NCBI RefSeq assembly: GCF_003721435.2
Contig: NZ_CP054585.1
Coordinates: 744,001-808,000, forward strand
Origin: Halorubrum sp. CBA1229
GTDB taxonomy: Archaea; Halobacteriota; Halobacteria; Halobacteriales; Haloferacaceae
DNA length: 64,000 nt
Direction of reading: 5' to 3'
Shown: positions 43,987 through 52,957 of the stretch, piece by piece
Layout of the letters: the number at the start of each line of letters is the position of its first letter
Numbering within the stretch: position 1 is the stretch's first letter
Translations under genes and position numbers: made by a program
The notes under the pieces: generated by a model
Seen by the model: the letters and a program-made list of their open reading frames with translations, nothing else
The model's database searches: none
What the model was told of the DNA's origin: nothing

Positions 43987-45590
43987 GGGCCGTCACCCCC
44001 GCTCAGGCCCACGACGTCGACGTAGCCCTCGGCGTCGAGCGCGGCGGTCGCGGCCGCCTCCGCGAACCGGTAGATCGGGTCGAACCCCACGCCGACGAGA
44101 ACGACGGCCGCCGCGAGGGCGACGAGGACAGAGACCTGTCCCACCTCGGCGGAAGCGGTCTCGACCGCCGCCGACTCCCGCCCCCAGAACCCGCCGACCC
44201 AGACGCGCGTCGAGTACAGGATCGTGAGGACGGCCCCGAGGAGCAGCGCGACCAGTACGAGCGCCGACAGGGTGCCGGGACCGGACGCGAGTCCCCGAAC
44301 CGCCGCGTCGAACGCGAGGAGCTTCCCGAAGAACCCGGTCAGCGGCGGGAGGCCGATCAGCGAGAGGAGCCCGACGAAGACGGCCCCCGAGAGCACCGGC
44401 GAGCGACCCGCCAGCCCGCCGAGGTCCCGCAGCCGCTCGGTCTTGGTCGCGTCCTCGATAGCGGCCACCGAGAGGAAGAGCAGCCCCTTCGCGAGCGCGT
44501 GGTGGAGCGCGAACACGAGCGCGGCCGCGACGGCGACCCCCCGGAGCGCCCCCGTGGGGTCCGCCGCCGCGGCGATGGCGATGGAGACCGCGATGAAGCC
44601 GACCTGTCCGATGCTCGAGTACGCGAACACGCCGTCGAGCCGGTCCTGACCGACGGCGCCGAACCCGCCGACGACGATGCTCGCCACGCCCATCGCTCCC
44701 AGCACCGGGGCGAGGAAGGCCAGCGGCGACGCGCCGGTGATCCCCGGCAGGTCGATCGGGATCGAGGCGGCCGCGAAGACGGTGAAGTAGAGGCGAACGA
44801 TCGCGTAGACGCCGACCTTCTTCGTGACGCCGGCGAACATCGCGGTGACGGGCGCCGGGGCGGCGCCGTAGGCGGCCGGCACCCAGAACTGGAAGGGGAC
44901 GAGCCCGGCCTTCAGCGCGAACACCGCGAGCAGCAGCGCGGACAGCCCGACGACGGGCGCGGGGTCGATGCCGTACGCCTCGGGGGCCGCCAGCCGCCGG
45001 GCCATGTCGGCCATGTTGAGCGTCCCCGTCGTGGCGTACAGGCCGCCGACGGCGACGAGCATGAGCGCGCTTCCGAACACGTTCATCACGAGGTACCGGA
45101 ACGACGCCGCGGTGGCGCGATCGGTGCCGTAGAAGGCCACGAAGACGTAGCTGACGATCAGCATCACCTCGAACCAGACGAACAGGTTGAACAGGTCGCC
45201 GGTGAGGAACGAGCCGGTCACGCCAACGAGCAGCGTGTGGAACAGCGGATGGTAGTACACGCGCTGGTTCTCGGAAGTCACGTACCGGACCGAGAACAGT
45301 ATCGAGGCGATGCCGACGCCCGCGGCGATCGCCAGCATGAACGCCGACAGCCCGTCCAGCACGAGCGTGATCCCGAAGGGGGCGGGCCAGCCGCCGACCT
45401 GATAGACCGCCGCGCCGGGGGCCGACGGCCCGAGAACGAGCGTCCGAACGGCGACGGCGACGGCTCCGACGTAGCCGACGACGCCGGCCACGCTCGCCGC
45501 GCGTTGGACCCGCGGCAGCCGGCCGAGCGCGAGCGTCAGTACGGCGGCGGTCACCGCGATCAGTAGCGGCGCGATCACGAGCACGCTCAT
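43983..45590 (-). CDS. mnhD: Mrp Na+/H+ antiporter subunit D
   Basis: The 535-residue membrane protein is homologous to Complex I antiporter-like subunits. It has SILFSVRYVTSENQRVYYHPLFHTLLVG, the conserved Glu in LFVWFEVMLIVSYVF, Lys in FALKAGLVPFQFWVPAAYGAAPAPVTA and GLPPLTGFFGKLLAF. Its ATG overlaps the mnhC stop (ATGA, reading mnhC then mnhD). Confidence 0.95.
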   Translation of the reverse strand: MSVLVIAPLLIAVTAAVLTLALGRLPRVQRAASVAGVVGYVGAVAVAVRTLVLGPSAPGAAVYQVGGWPAPFGITLVLDGLSAFMLAIAAGVGIASILFSVRYVTSENQRVYYHPLFHTLLVGVTGSFLTGDLFNLFVWFEVMLIVSYVFVAFYGTDRATAASFRYLVMNVFGSALMLVAVGGLYATTGTLNMADMARRLAAPEAYGIDPAPVVGLSALLLAVFALKAGLVPFQFWVPAAYGAAPAPVTAMFAGVTKKVGVYAIVRLYFTVFAAASIPIDLPGITGASPLAFLAPVLGAMGVASIVVGGFGAVGQDRLDGVFAYSSIGQVGFIAVSIAIAAAADPTGALRGVAVAAALVFALHHALAKGLLFLSVAAIEDATKTERLRDLGGLAGRSPVLSGAVFVGLLSLIGLPPLTGFFGKLLAFDAAVRGLASGPGTLSALVLVALLLGAVLTILYSTRVWVGGFWGRESAAVETASAEVGQVSVLVALAAAVVLVGVGFDPIYRFAEAAATAALDAEGYVDVVGLSGGDGP

Positions 45591-45931
45591 CTCGTCCACT
45601 CCGTGACGTCCATGGATTCGTTCTCCTCGTAGGCGCGGTACGACAGCACGAGCGCCAGCGCGGTCGTGCCGAGACTGATGACGATCGCCGTGAGGACGAG
45701 CGCCTGAACCACCGGGTCGGCGATCTCGGGGACTCCGCCGCCGTGACCCTCGAGGACGGGCACGAGGTCCCGGGTCCCCTCGTCGACGCCGCCCATCGCG
45801 ATCAGGTAGACGAACGTCGCCTGCGAGACGACGGCGACCCCGAACACGACCCGCACGAGGTCGCGCTGGAGGAGGAGGAACGTCCCGACGGCGAACAGGC
45901 CGCCGACCGCGACCGCGAGGGCGACGCTCAT
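45587..45931 (-). CDS. mnhC: Mrp Na+/H+ antiporter subunit C
   Basis: The 114-residue protein has three hydrophobic segments in the NuoK-like order, with LLLQRDLVRVVFGVAVVSQATFVYLIAMG and DPVVQALVLTAIVISLGTTALALVLSYRAY, both typical. It begins 46 bp after mnhB and overlaps mnhD at its end. Confidence 0.94.
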   Translation of the reverse strand: MSVALAVAVGGLFAVGTFLLLQRDLVRVVFGVAVVSQATFVYLIAMGGVDEGTRDLVPVLEGHGGGVPEIADPVVQALVLTAIVISLGTTALALVLSYRAYEENESMDVTEWTR

Positions 45932-45977
45932 CGCTCACCCGCCCCGCGTCCCGTGCCCCGCGTCGCTCCGCTCCGGG

Positions 45978-46442
45978 TCATTCGGCGCTCACCACCGAGA
46001 CGATCGTCAGGAGGCTACCGACGACGACGAGGAACACGCCCAGATCGAACGCGAGCGCGCTCGCGAGTTCGACCTCGTGGTAGATCGGGACGCCTTCGAG
46101 GTGGACGTACCCCTGCGTCAGGAACGGGTCGCCGACGAGGATCCCCGCGACGCCGCTGCCGAGAACGACCACCAGACCCGCGAGCAGCGTGCGGCGGTAG
46201 GCGGTGACCGTTCGGTGCTCGAAGACGCTGGTCCCGGGGTCGACCTCCCGACCGAGCACCCCCGACTCCAGGAAGTCGAGGTCGTAGGCGACGTATATCA
46301 GCACGAACGCCGCCGTGGTGAGGACGCCGCCGATGAAGCCGCCGCCGGGCAGGTTGTGCCCCTGAAGGAACAGCGAGATCGAGACGACGAGCACGATGGG
46401 AACGGTCACCCGGGCCGTCGTCCGCATGATCGTCGTCGTCAC
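45978..46442 (-). CDS. mnhB: Mrp Na+/H+ antiporter subunit B
   Basis: The 154-residue protein has the MnhB pattern: SISLFLQGHNLPGGGFIGGVLTTAAFVLIYVAYD and EHRTVTAYRRTLLAGLVVVLGSG, then a final helix. The GTG start overlaps the mnhA stop (GTGA). Here the MrpA C-terminal half and MnhB are separate genes, as in classic operons. Confidence 0.94.
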   Translation of the reverse strand: MTTTIMRTTARVTVPIVLVVSISLFLQGHNLPGGGFIGGVLTTAAFVLIYVAYDLDFLESGVLGREVDPGTSVFEHRTVTAYRRTLLAGLVVVLGSGVAGILVGDPFLTQGYVHLEGVPIYHEVELASALAFDLGVFLVVVGSLLTIVSVVSAE

Positions 46443-48835
46443 GGCGAGTCACCTCCGTCGGGAATCGGCCCCCCGTCGCCCTCGGTCGCGGCCGCTTCGC
46501 CGCGGGTCCGCATCGTCACGAGCACGAGGATGGCGATCGCGGCAATCGCGACGACCAGCAGCTCGCCCAGCGTGTCGAACGCCCGGAAGTCCACGAGGAT
46601 GACGTTGACGACGTTCGTGCCGCCGCCGCCCGGAACCGCCTGCTCCGTGTAGTACGTCGCGACGCTCGTCGGGTCGGCGTCGGGGCCGGGGATCGTCAGG
46701 AGGACCGAGACGAACGCCGTCGCGCCCACGAGGATCGAAACGGCCGCATCGCGGGCGATCGCGAGCGGGCGGACCTCCGAGTAGAACGACGGCAACCGCT
46801 GGAGAACTAAAAGGAAGACGAGGAGGACGAGCGTCTCGACGACCAGCTGGGTGAGCGCCAAGTCCGGCGCGCTCGCGAGGATGAAGAAGATGGCGAGCAT
46901 GAATCCGAGGATCGACAGCATGAGCACGCCCGACACGTGCGACGAGGCGGTCGCCACGGCCACGCCGGCGAGGGTCGCGACGCCCAACACGACGGCCACT
47001 GCCGCCGGCACGCCGAGCTCGCCGATCTCGAGGGAGACTCCCGTCGCCGCGAAGCCGGCGAGGGCGAGCAGGCTCCCGGCCGCCGCCACCCATCCCACGT
47101 ACGTCCGGAGGAGGCCGTTATGGACGGCCGGGCCGAACCGAGCGCTCGTCGCCGCCGCGGTCGAGACGGTCCAGTCGTACCACCCGCTGGGCCGAACGGG
47201 GATCGGCGCGTCGACGCCGCGTCGAATTGCCGCCGCCAGCCGCCCGCGAAGCGGGTATGCGCCGAACCCGCCGAGGACGGCGACGGCGGACATGGCGACC
47301 GGGGGCGAGAGGTGCGTCGGCAGTCCGACCTCAAGCTGCGCCTCGCCGGTGGCGGTGGCCTCGACGGCCCCCTGGACGATGATGTCGACAGCCAACTGCG
47401 GCGCGACGCTGACGACGGCCGCCGCGACGGCCAGCACGGCGGGGGGCCCGACCAGCGCGATCGGGGGTCGGTGGACCTCCGCGACGGGGGCCCGCCGCTC
47501 GCCGAAGAACATCGCGAGGAACTGCAGCGAGTAGACGACCGTCAACACGCTCGCGAGGGTCGCCACGGCGGGGTACAGCCAGGCGAGGCCGCCGGCCTCG
47601 TGGGCGACTTCGTACGCCGCCTCGAACAGCAGCTCCTTGGAGTAGAAGCCGTTGAACGGCGGGATACCGGCCATGCTCAACGCGGCGACCCCAGTGACGG
47701 CCGCCGTCACCGGGAGCTCCCGCCACAGTCCCCCGAGGTCGTCGAGGTTCCGGGTTCCGGCCTCGTGAACGACGATCCCGGCGACGAGGAACAGCGGCGC
47801 CTTGAACAGCGCGTGGTTGAGCAGGTGGAACGCGCCGGCCTCGCCGCCGTAGACGATATCGAAGCCGAAGCCGGCGACCATCAGCCCGAGGTGGCTCGCC
47901 GTCGAGTAGGCGAGCAGCTCCTTGGTGTCGGTCGCGGCCACCGCCAGCAGCGCCCCCACGGTCATCGTCAGCAGTCCGAGGGTCGCGACGATCAACACCC
48001 ACTCGGGACTCATCAGGAGGGGACGCACGCGACCGAGGAAGTAGACGCCAACCTTGACCATCGTCGCGGAGTGGAGGAACGCGGAGACGGGCGTCGGCGC
48101 GACCATGGCGTTCGGCAGCCAGAAGTGGAGCGGCACCTGCGCGGACTTGGCGGCCGCGGCGACGACGATGAGGCCCAGCGCCGGGACGAACAGCCCCGAC
48201 TCGCGGAGGGCCGCGCGCATCGCCTCGTCGTTCGCGATCATCGCCGTCAGGTCGAAGGTCGCGCCGCCGAGGGCGCCCCGCGCCGCCGCCGCGAGCATGA
48301 GCAGCCCCGCGAGCAGACACAGGCCGCCGCCCACAGTCACGACCATGGCCATCCGCGCCGAGTAACGGGACCCGTCGTCCTCGGTGTAGTGGCCGATGAG
48401 CACGAACGAACAGAGGCTGGTCAGCTCCCAGAACAGGAAGATCGACACGAGGTCGGAGGCGAGCGCGACGCCGAGTATCGAACCCATAAAGGCCAACAGC
48501 GCCGCGTAGTAGCGCGCAAGCCCCTCCTCGCCGTGCATGTACGCCGCCGAGTAGACGAACACGAGGACGCCGATCCCGCTGGCCAACAGCGCGAAGAGGA
48601 GCCCCCACCCGTCGACGGTGAACCGGATCCCCACGTCGAGCGCGGGGACCCACGGCACCCCGACGGTGCCGTACTCGCCGATCCCCGTCGCCAGCAGTCC
48701 GAAACTGGCCGCCGCGACGACGGCCCCCGCGTAACCGGTCCGTTCGCCGAGGACGCGATACAGAAGCGGCGAGAGGGCCGCGGCGGCGAACGGAAGCGCG
48801 ACGGCGGTCGAAATGACCGTCAGGTCTGGTGCCAT
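46439..48835 (-). CDS. mnhA: Mrp Na+/H+ antiporter subunit A
   Basis: The 798-residue membrane protein has an N-terminal NuoL-like half (ARYYAALLAFMGSILGVALASDLVSIFLFWELTSLCSFVLIG; KSAQVPLHFWLPNAMVAPTPVSAFLHSATMVKVG; GIPPFNGFYSKELLFEA). The C-terminal half resembles MbhD/MbhE (LGFMLAIFFILASAPDLALTQLVVETLVLLVFLLVL; VNVILVDFRAFDTLGELLVVAIAAIAIL). It is the first gene of the seven-gene operon. The start at 48835 is chosen over an upstream extension. The complex exports Na+, suiting a salt-loving cell. Confidence 0.95.
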   Translation of the reverse strand: MAPDLTVISTAVALPFAAAALSPLLYRVLGERTGYAGAVVAAASFGLLATGIGEYGTVGVPWVPALDVGIRFTVDGWGLLFALLASGIGVLVFVYSAAYMHGEEGLARYYAALLAFMGSILGVALASDLVSIFLFWELTSLCSFVLIGHYTEDDGSRYSARMAMVVTVGGGLCLLAGLLMLAAAARGALGGATFDLTAMIANDEAMRAALRESGLFVPALGLIVVAAAAKSAQVPLHFWLPNAMVAPTPVSAFLHSATMVKVGVYFLGRVRPLLMSPEWVLIVATLGLLTMTVGALLAVAATDTKELLAYSTASHLGLMVAGFGFDIVYGGEAGAFHLLNHALFKAPLFLVAGIVVHEAGTRNLDDLGGLWRELPVTAAVTGVAALSMAGIPPFNGFYSKELLFEAAYEVAHEAGGLAWLYPAVATLASVLTVVYSLQFLAMFFGERRAPVAEVHRPPIALVGPPAVLAVAAAVVSVAPQLAVDIIVQGAVEATATGEAQLEVGLPTHLSPPVAMSAVAVLGGFGAYPLRGRLAAAIRRGVDAPIPVRPSGWYDWTVSTAAATSARFGPAVHNGLLRTYVGWVAAAGSLLALAGFAATGVSLEIGELGVPAAVAVVLGVATLAGVAVATASSHVSGVLMLSILGFMLAIFFILASAPDLALTQLVVETLVLLVFLLVLQRLPSFYSEVRPLAIARDAAVSILVGATAFVSVLLTIPGPDADPTSVATYYTEQAVPGGGGTNVVNVILVDFRAFDTLGELLVVAIAAIAILVLVTMRTRGEAAATEGDGGPIPDGGDSP

Positions 48836-49051
48836 CAGTAATCGCTCTTTCGGCCGATACGTCACCGCCGGGGTCGGTCGGATCGGCCTCTACCCGACCA
48901 TCTGACGCCTCCGCTAAAACTCCTGTGCCTGATGCGGTGGCGGCGGCCGAACGAGTCCCGAGGCGACGAGTTCCGACGCCGATCGATCCGAGCGGCACGC
49001 TCTCGGCTCGCAGTGGAGTTCGCGGCAGAAGTAGTCCTCACGTCGTTCGGA

Positions 49052-49078
49052 GAATAGTCCCGGGCGGATTCGAACCGC
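49052..49078. repeat. 27-bp duplicate of the tRNA-Gln 3' end
   Basis: Positions 49052-49078 repeat 49151-49177 exactly. They cover the T-arm, acceptor 3' strand and adjacent flank of the tRNA gene, 99 bp away. Homology continues imperfectly outward (CACGTCGTTCG against CACTTCGTTCG). This is how attachment-site scars of tRNA-targeted integrases look. The 48836-49153 interval otherwise holds no gene. Confidence 0.8.
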
Positions 49079-49153
49079 GAAGACTCGAATCCTCTCGTCT
49101 TCTGGGCTCGAATCCTCGTTGTGACTATTCGTGCTCACTTCGTTCGCACGGAA

Positions 49154-49304
49154 TAGTCCCGGGCGGATTCGAACCGCCGTCAATGGCTGACTTCGGGCAT
49201 CCGACGGCCGTCTCCGGCGAACCGGACTACGATCGCGTCTCAACCGCGGACGCCGACGGATTCCCTCCAAAGGCCATTATGATTGGCCACTACACCACGG
49301 GACT
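49154..49304 (-). tRNA. tRNA-Gln(TTG) with 78-nt intron
   Basis: On the minus strand the 5' acceptor AGTCCCG (49304-49298) pairs with CGGGACT (49161-49155), discriminator A at 49154. The T-stem is GGCGG/CCGCC around TTCGAAT. The anticodon stem is ATGGC (49277-49273) with GCCAT (49187-49183), anticodon TTG at 49270-49268. An intron of about 78 nt (49266-49189) interrupts it one base after the anticodon (37/38), the canonical archaeal place. Haloferax tRNA-Gln(UUG) is also intron-bearing but with a shorter intron, from memory. No CCA is encoded. Confidence 0.88.
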
Positions 49305-49405
49305 GCGATCGTGGGTTGTCCGCGCGCACTCAAGTAGGTTACTTTCCCTGACGGGTCGACGACCGATCGCCGGAGCTACGTGCGCCGATCGCGGAGCCCT
49401 CGGAC

Positions 49406-50299
49406 ATGGCAACCATCCTCGTCACGGGGAGCCGCGGCGGCGTCGGGAGCTGGACGGTCGACCGCTTCGCCGAGGCCGGCCACGAGGTCGTCGGCGTCGA
49501 CCGCCGGCTCCCGCCGGGCACCCGCGAGAACGCCGCGTTCAAAGCGGCCGACCTGACCGACTACGGCGAGACGAGGCAGCTGGTCGCGGCCGCCGACCCG
49601 GACGCCGTCGTCCACCTCGCCGCGATCCCGAACCCGGACCATCACGCCGGCTCGCGCGTCTTCGAGAACAACGTCGTCAGCACCTACAACGTCCTCGACG
49701 CCGCGGGCGCGGCCGGCGCGCGGATCGCGTGGGCGTCGAGCGAGAGTCTCTACGGCACCGTCTTCGCGGAGGAGCACTGGCTCCCAGACGCGTTCCCGAT
49801 CGACGAGGAGACGCCGACCGAGCCGGAGGACCCCTACGGCCTCTCGAAGGTGGTCGGCGAGGAGATCGCGGCGCGGGTCGCCCGGCGGTACGGCGTGCCC
49901 GCCGTCTCCCTGCGCGCCTCGTGGGTGAACTACCCCGGCGCCTACGAGACGCGCCCGGCGCGGGAGGGGTTCGACCCCGCGACCGCCGACCCCAGCGGGA
50001 ACTTCTGGACCTACGTCGACGTGCGAGACCTGATCGACGCGATCGAGGCCGCGATCGACCCGGAGACCGCGATCGAGGGCCACGAGGCCGTCCTCGTCAC
50101 CGCGGCGGAGAACTTCATCGGGCGCGACACGGCCGCCGCGATCGAGGCGGTCCACGGCGACCTCCCGGACGACTGCGACCTCGACGGCGACGAGGCCGCC
50201 TTCGACCTCGGGAAGGCGAAGCGGCTGCTCGGTTGGGAGCCGGAGCACTCGTGGCGCGAGGCGGAGGGGCTCGACGTCGACGGCCCCGACTTCGTCTGA
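49406..50299 (+). CDS. NAD-dependent epimerase/dehydratase family protein
   Basis: The 297-residue extended SDR has ILVTGSRGGVGSW, VVHLAAIPNPD, catalytic Ser in WASSESLYG, YxxxK in YGLSKVVGEE and the C-terminal DLGKAKRLLGWEPEHSW typical of nucleotide-sugar epimerases and uronate dehydrogenases. The HLAAIPNPDH and STYNVLDAA segments suit the sugar-acid dehydrogenase branch. Substrate uncertain. Confidence 0.9.
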   Translation: MATILVTGSRGGVGSWTVDRFAEAGHEVVGVDRRLPPGTRENAAFKAADLTDYGETRQLVAAADPDAVVHLAAIPNPDHHAGSRVFENNVVSTYNVLDAAGAAGARIAWASSESLYGTVFAEEHWLPDAFPIDEETPTEPEDPYGLSKVVGEEIAARVARRYGVPAVSLRASWVNYPGAYETRPAREGFDPATADPSGNFWTYVDVRDLIDAIEAAIDPETAIEGHEAVLVTAAENFIGRDTAAAIEAVHGDLPDDCDLDGDEAAFDLGKAKRLLGWEPEHSWREAEGLDVDGPDFV

Positions 50300-50317
50300 G
50301 CGCCCGGCGCGCGGGGC

Positions 50318-51622
50318 TCAGTCCCGGCCGTCGTCGCCCGTGGGTTCGTCGCGGGTTTCGGGGTCATCCGGCGCGTCGGATCCGTCCGTCGCATCGTCGA
50401 TGCCCACCGCCTCCTCGACCGTCGTGAGGTCGTCGACGGCGGACTCCTCGTCTCCGTCGGCGGTAGGAGCCTCGCCGGCTCCGGCGGCGGTCGCCTCGTC
50501 GCCCTCGACGGCGGCCCCCTCGGCGCCCCCGTCGCCGGACCCGACCGCCGGCGGCGACGGCGGCCGGTACGTGTAGACGAACTCGCCGGCCACGGCGTGG
50601 TACGCGCCCGTCTCTGGGTCCTCCACGACGCCGGTGTCGTTGTCGATGGCGAAGTCGACGAGGTCGCGGAGGCTCTCCGCCTCCGCCTCGGGGCGCTCGT
50701 GGACGGACGCCGGGAGGCGGAACGTCGTGATCCACTCCGCGAACTCGGACCGGTCGTCGCTGTACGAGAGGTAGTCGCGCTCGGCGGGCGTGAGCGCGAG
50801 GTCGCGCTTCCGGCGGACGTACGCCAGCGCCCCGCCGCCGAGGAGTCCGAGCACGAGGAGCATCGGGCCGCCGATCGACCGGAGCGGCCCGTAGCTGCGC
50901 TCGACGGTCACGGTCTCCGTGCGCTCGGAGGTGTCCGACTGGACGCCGGGGTCGGAGACCGTGTAGGTGTCGCCGCCGTGGTCGATCCCAAGCTCGACCG
51001 TCCGGGCGTACGAGGTCGACTCGCCGTTGATCGTCCCCTCCACCGTCACGTCGGTGACGACGAATATCTCCGTCTCGCCCGGGGACGCGCCCAGCTCCTC
51101 CTCGATCGCGGCCGCGGTCGCCGAGGCCGCCGAGCTGTTGAGCGCGAACGACGACGCGGCGGTCTCGCCGGGCTCGACGCCCGAGACCGTCTCCGACGCC
51201 AGCGTCTCGCGCTCGCTCCAGTAGACGGTGCCCCCGTCCTCGCCGACGTTGCGGACGACGAGGACGGAGTCGAACTGCACGTCGACGTTGGCCGCGGACG
51301 AGGCCGCGTAGCTCGTCTCGACGTCGACGTCGAGCTCGGGGGCGATCCGCGTGAAGTACGTGCTGCGGCCGTCGAGGACCGTCCCGGTCTCGAACACCGA
51401 GTTCGGCTCGGTCACCTCGGCGGAGTGGTTGTACGCCGTCTCGACCGTGAACGAGGAGACGGTCTGCTGGCGGGTCTCGGTGCCGGGGTCGACGTGCGTC
51501 GTGTAGACGAGCCCGCCGCCGACGGCGGCCGCGATCAGGCAGACGGCGATAATCACGGCGAACTGTGCGTCGAGTAGCGCCCGGAGTCGGAGTCGGGTCT
51601 CGTCGGGGGATGAAGAGCTCAT
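50318..51622 (-). CDS. DUF5305 family membrane protein
   Basis: The 434-residue protein has an N-terminal TM segment (FAVIIAVCLIAAAVGGGLVY), an extracellular beta-rich domain with VDPGTETRQQTVSSFTVETAYNHSAEVTEPNSVF, a second TM segment near 260-280 (SIGGPMLLVLGLLGGGALAYVRR) and a cytoplasmic region ending in an acidic, Ala-rich tail. This layout is DUF5305, found next to signal peptidase genes in archaea. It starts 4 bp after the signal-peptidase stop, so the two form an operon. Confidence 0.88.
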   Translation of the reverse strand: MSSSSPDETRLRLRALLDAQFAVIIAVCLIAAAVGGGLVYTTHVDPGTETRQQTVSSFTVETAYNHSAEVTEPNSVFETGTVLDGRSTYFTRIAPELDVDVETSYAASSAANVDVQFDSVLVVRNVGEDGGTVYWSERETLASETVSGVEPGETAASSFALNSSAASATAAAIEEELGASPGETEIFVVTDVTVEGTINGESTSYARTVELGIDHGGDTYTVSDPGVQSDTSERTETVTVERSYGPLRSIGGPMLLVLGLLGGGALAYVRRKRDLALTPAERDYLSYSDDRSEFAEWITTFRLPASVHERPEAEAESLRDLVDFAIDNDTGVVEDPETGAYHAVAGEFVYTYRPPSPPAVGSGDGGAEGAAVEGDEATAAGAGEAPTADGDEESAVDDLTTVEEAVGIDDATDGSDAPDDPETRDEPTGDDGRD

Positions 51623-51626
51623 TCGG

Positions 51627-52790
51627 TCACCTGTAGAACTGGCGGAGGACGCGGCGATACAGCGGGGGTTTCTCGCGCGATTCGCGGGAGCGGATCCGCG
51701 CGGGCTCGCCGCGCAGGAGAAGGAGGCCGAGGCCGACGATACCGCCGCCGAGCAGGCCGTTGATCGCGACGAGCGGCGCCCACGGGTGGACGCCGTACAG
51801 CTGGTCGACCACGCCGTGCGGGAGCACCGCGAGGTACCGGTGCTCGGCGACGAACAGCCGGTAGTAGCCGGTCTCGGGCGGCGCCGTGAGCGTCACCGTG
51901 GTGGACGCCTCGCCGCGGCTCCCGACCGCGAGCCGCTGCGGCTCGACCTCGACGCCGGGGCTCGCCGGGGTGACGTACGCGTACACCGGGACCAGTCCGG
52001 CGTTGGGGACGACGTACTCCAGCTCCTGGCTCGTGCCGCTCTCGATGACCGTGGGGTTCTCCGACTCGAACTCGGCGCTCACGACGCCGTACTCCTGCGT
52101 GCCGGCCGGGACGACCATCGCCGCGGTCGCGGTCGCCATCAACACCAGCGCGAGCACGGCGACGACCGCGAACACCGAGGTGCCGTCGTCCCGGGACCGG
52201 TCGCGTTCACGGGTCCCGCGTGAGTTCCGGTTCAGGTACCAGTCGACCGCGTACGCGACCATCGAGAGCGCGAAGAGGATGTACGCCAACCCCTGCGTCC
52301 CCTGGAGCGACCGGACTCCGAACGTGACCGCGAGCCACGTCTGGAACGAGCCGAGCCCGGACTGGACAGCCATCGCGACGGTGCCCAAGTGCGGGATGAC
52401 GACCACGCTCCCGCCCACCGAGAGCGCCACGGCGACGATGTCGGCGTCCTGCACGACGGGTTCGCCCCCGTCCTGATCGGTGAACGGGTTGTTGTCGCCC
52501 CGCGTGATATACCCGCGCTCCGTCTCCTCGACGACGCGGTGGGTGGTCAGCCCGCCGCCCTCGATCTCCTGGGCGTCGAACGTCACCACGTCCCCGACGC
52601 CGATATTCCCGGCGAGCGGCGCGGGGATCGCGACGAACCCGTCGCCGGGGTCGAGGGTGGGCTGCATGCTGCCGGTCTCGACGAAGCTGAGCAGGATCGG
52701 CTGCCCGAGGAGCTGGCCGACGACCAGCGAGAGGACGACCAAGACGACCGCGACCTGCAGCGTTATCGAGAGGACGCGTTTGGGTGACAT
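51627..52790 (-). CDS. Signal peptidase I, archaeal/ER (SipW/Sec11) type
   Basis: The 387-residue protein has an N-terminal TM segment, box B with catalytic Ser in FVETGSMQPTLDPGDGF (Ser about 41), GVGDVVTFDAQEI, the catalytic His in LTTHRVVEE and the Asp-bearing RGDNNPFTDQDGGEPV. His rather than Lys marks the ER/SipW type. A long C-terminal extension with further TM segments and an extracellular domain follows (VYAYVTPASPGVEVEPQRLAVGSRGEASTTV). SipW cleaves special substrates such as TasA; candidates lie at 53976-62060. A TTATAAA box at 52880 suggests a leader. Confidence 0.92.
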   Translation of the reverse strand: MSPKRVLSITLQVAVVLVVLSLVVGQLLGQPILLSFVETGSMQPTLDPGDGFVAIPAPLAGNIGVGDVVTFDAQEIEGGGLTTHRVVEETERGYITRGDNNPFTDQDGGEPVVQDADIVAVALSVGGSVVVIPHLGTVAMAVQSGLGSFQTWLAVTFGVRSLQGTQGLAYILFALSMVAYAVDWYLNRNSRGTRERDRSRDDGTSVFAVVAVLALVLMATATAAMVVPAGTQEYGVVSAEFESENPTVIESGTSQELEYVVPNAGLVPVYAYVTPASPGVEVEPQRLAVGSRGEASTTVTLTAPPETGYYRLFVAEHRYLAVLPHGVVDQLYGVHPWAPLVAINGLLGGGIVGLGLLLLRGEPARIRSRESREKPPLYRRVLRQFYR

Positions 52791-52957
52791 GGGTCGTGTC
52801 GGTTTGCGCGCCACGCCGCGGGCGTCGGTCTCGTCGCGGAGCCGGCGCGTGGCTTCGATCGTGGAGTGTCAGCGAGGCGTTATAAATTCGTGGATCGGAG
52901 CAGGATGGGACGGGCGTTTCGCGGTCCGCGGCGGGGGCGTCCCGCCGTGCCGTGGTG

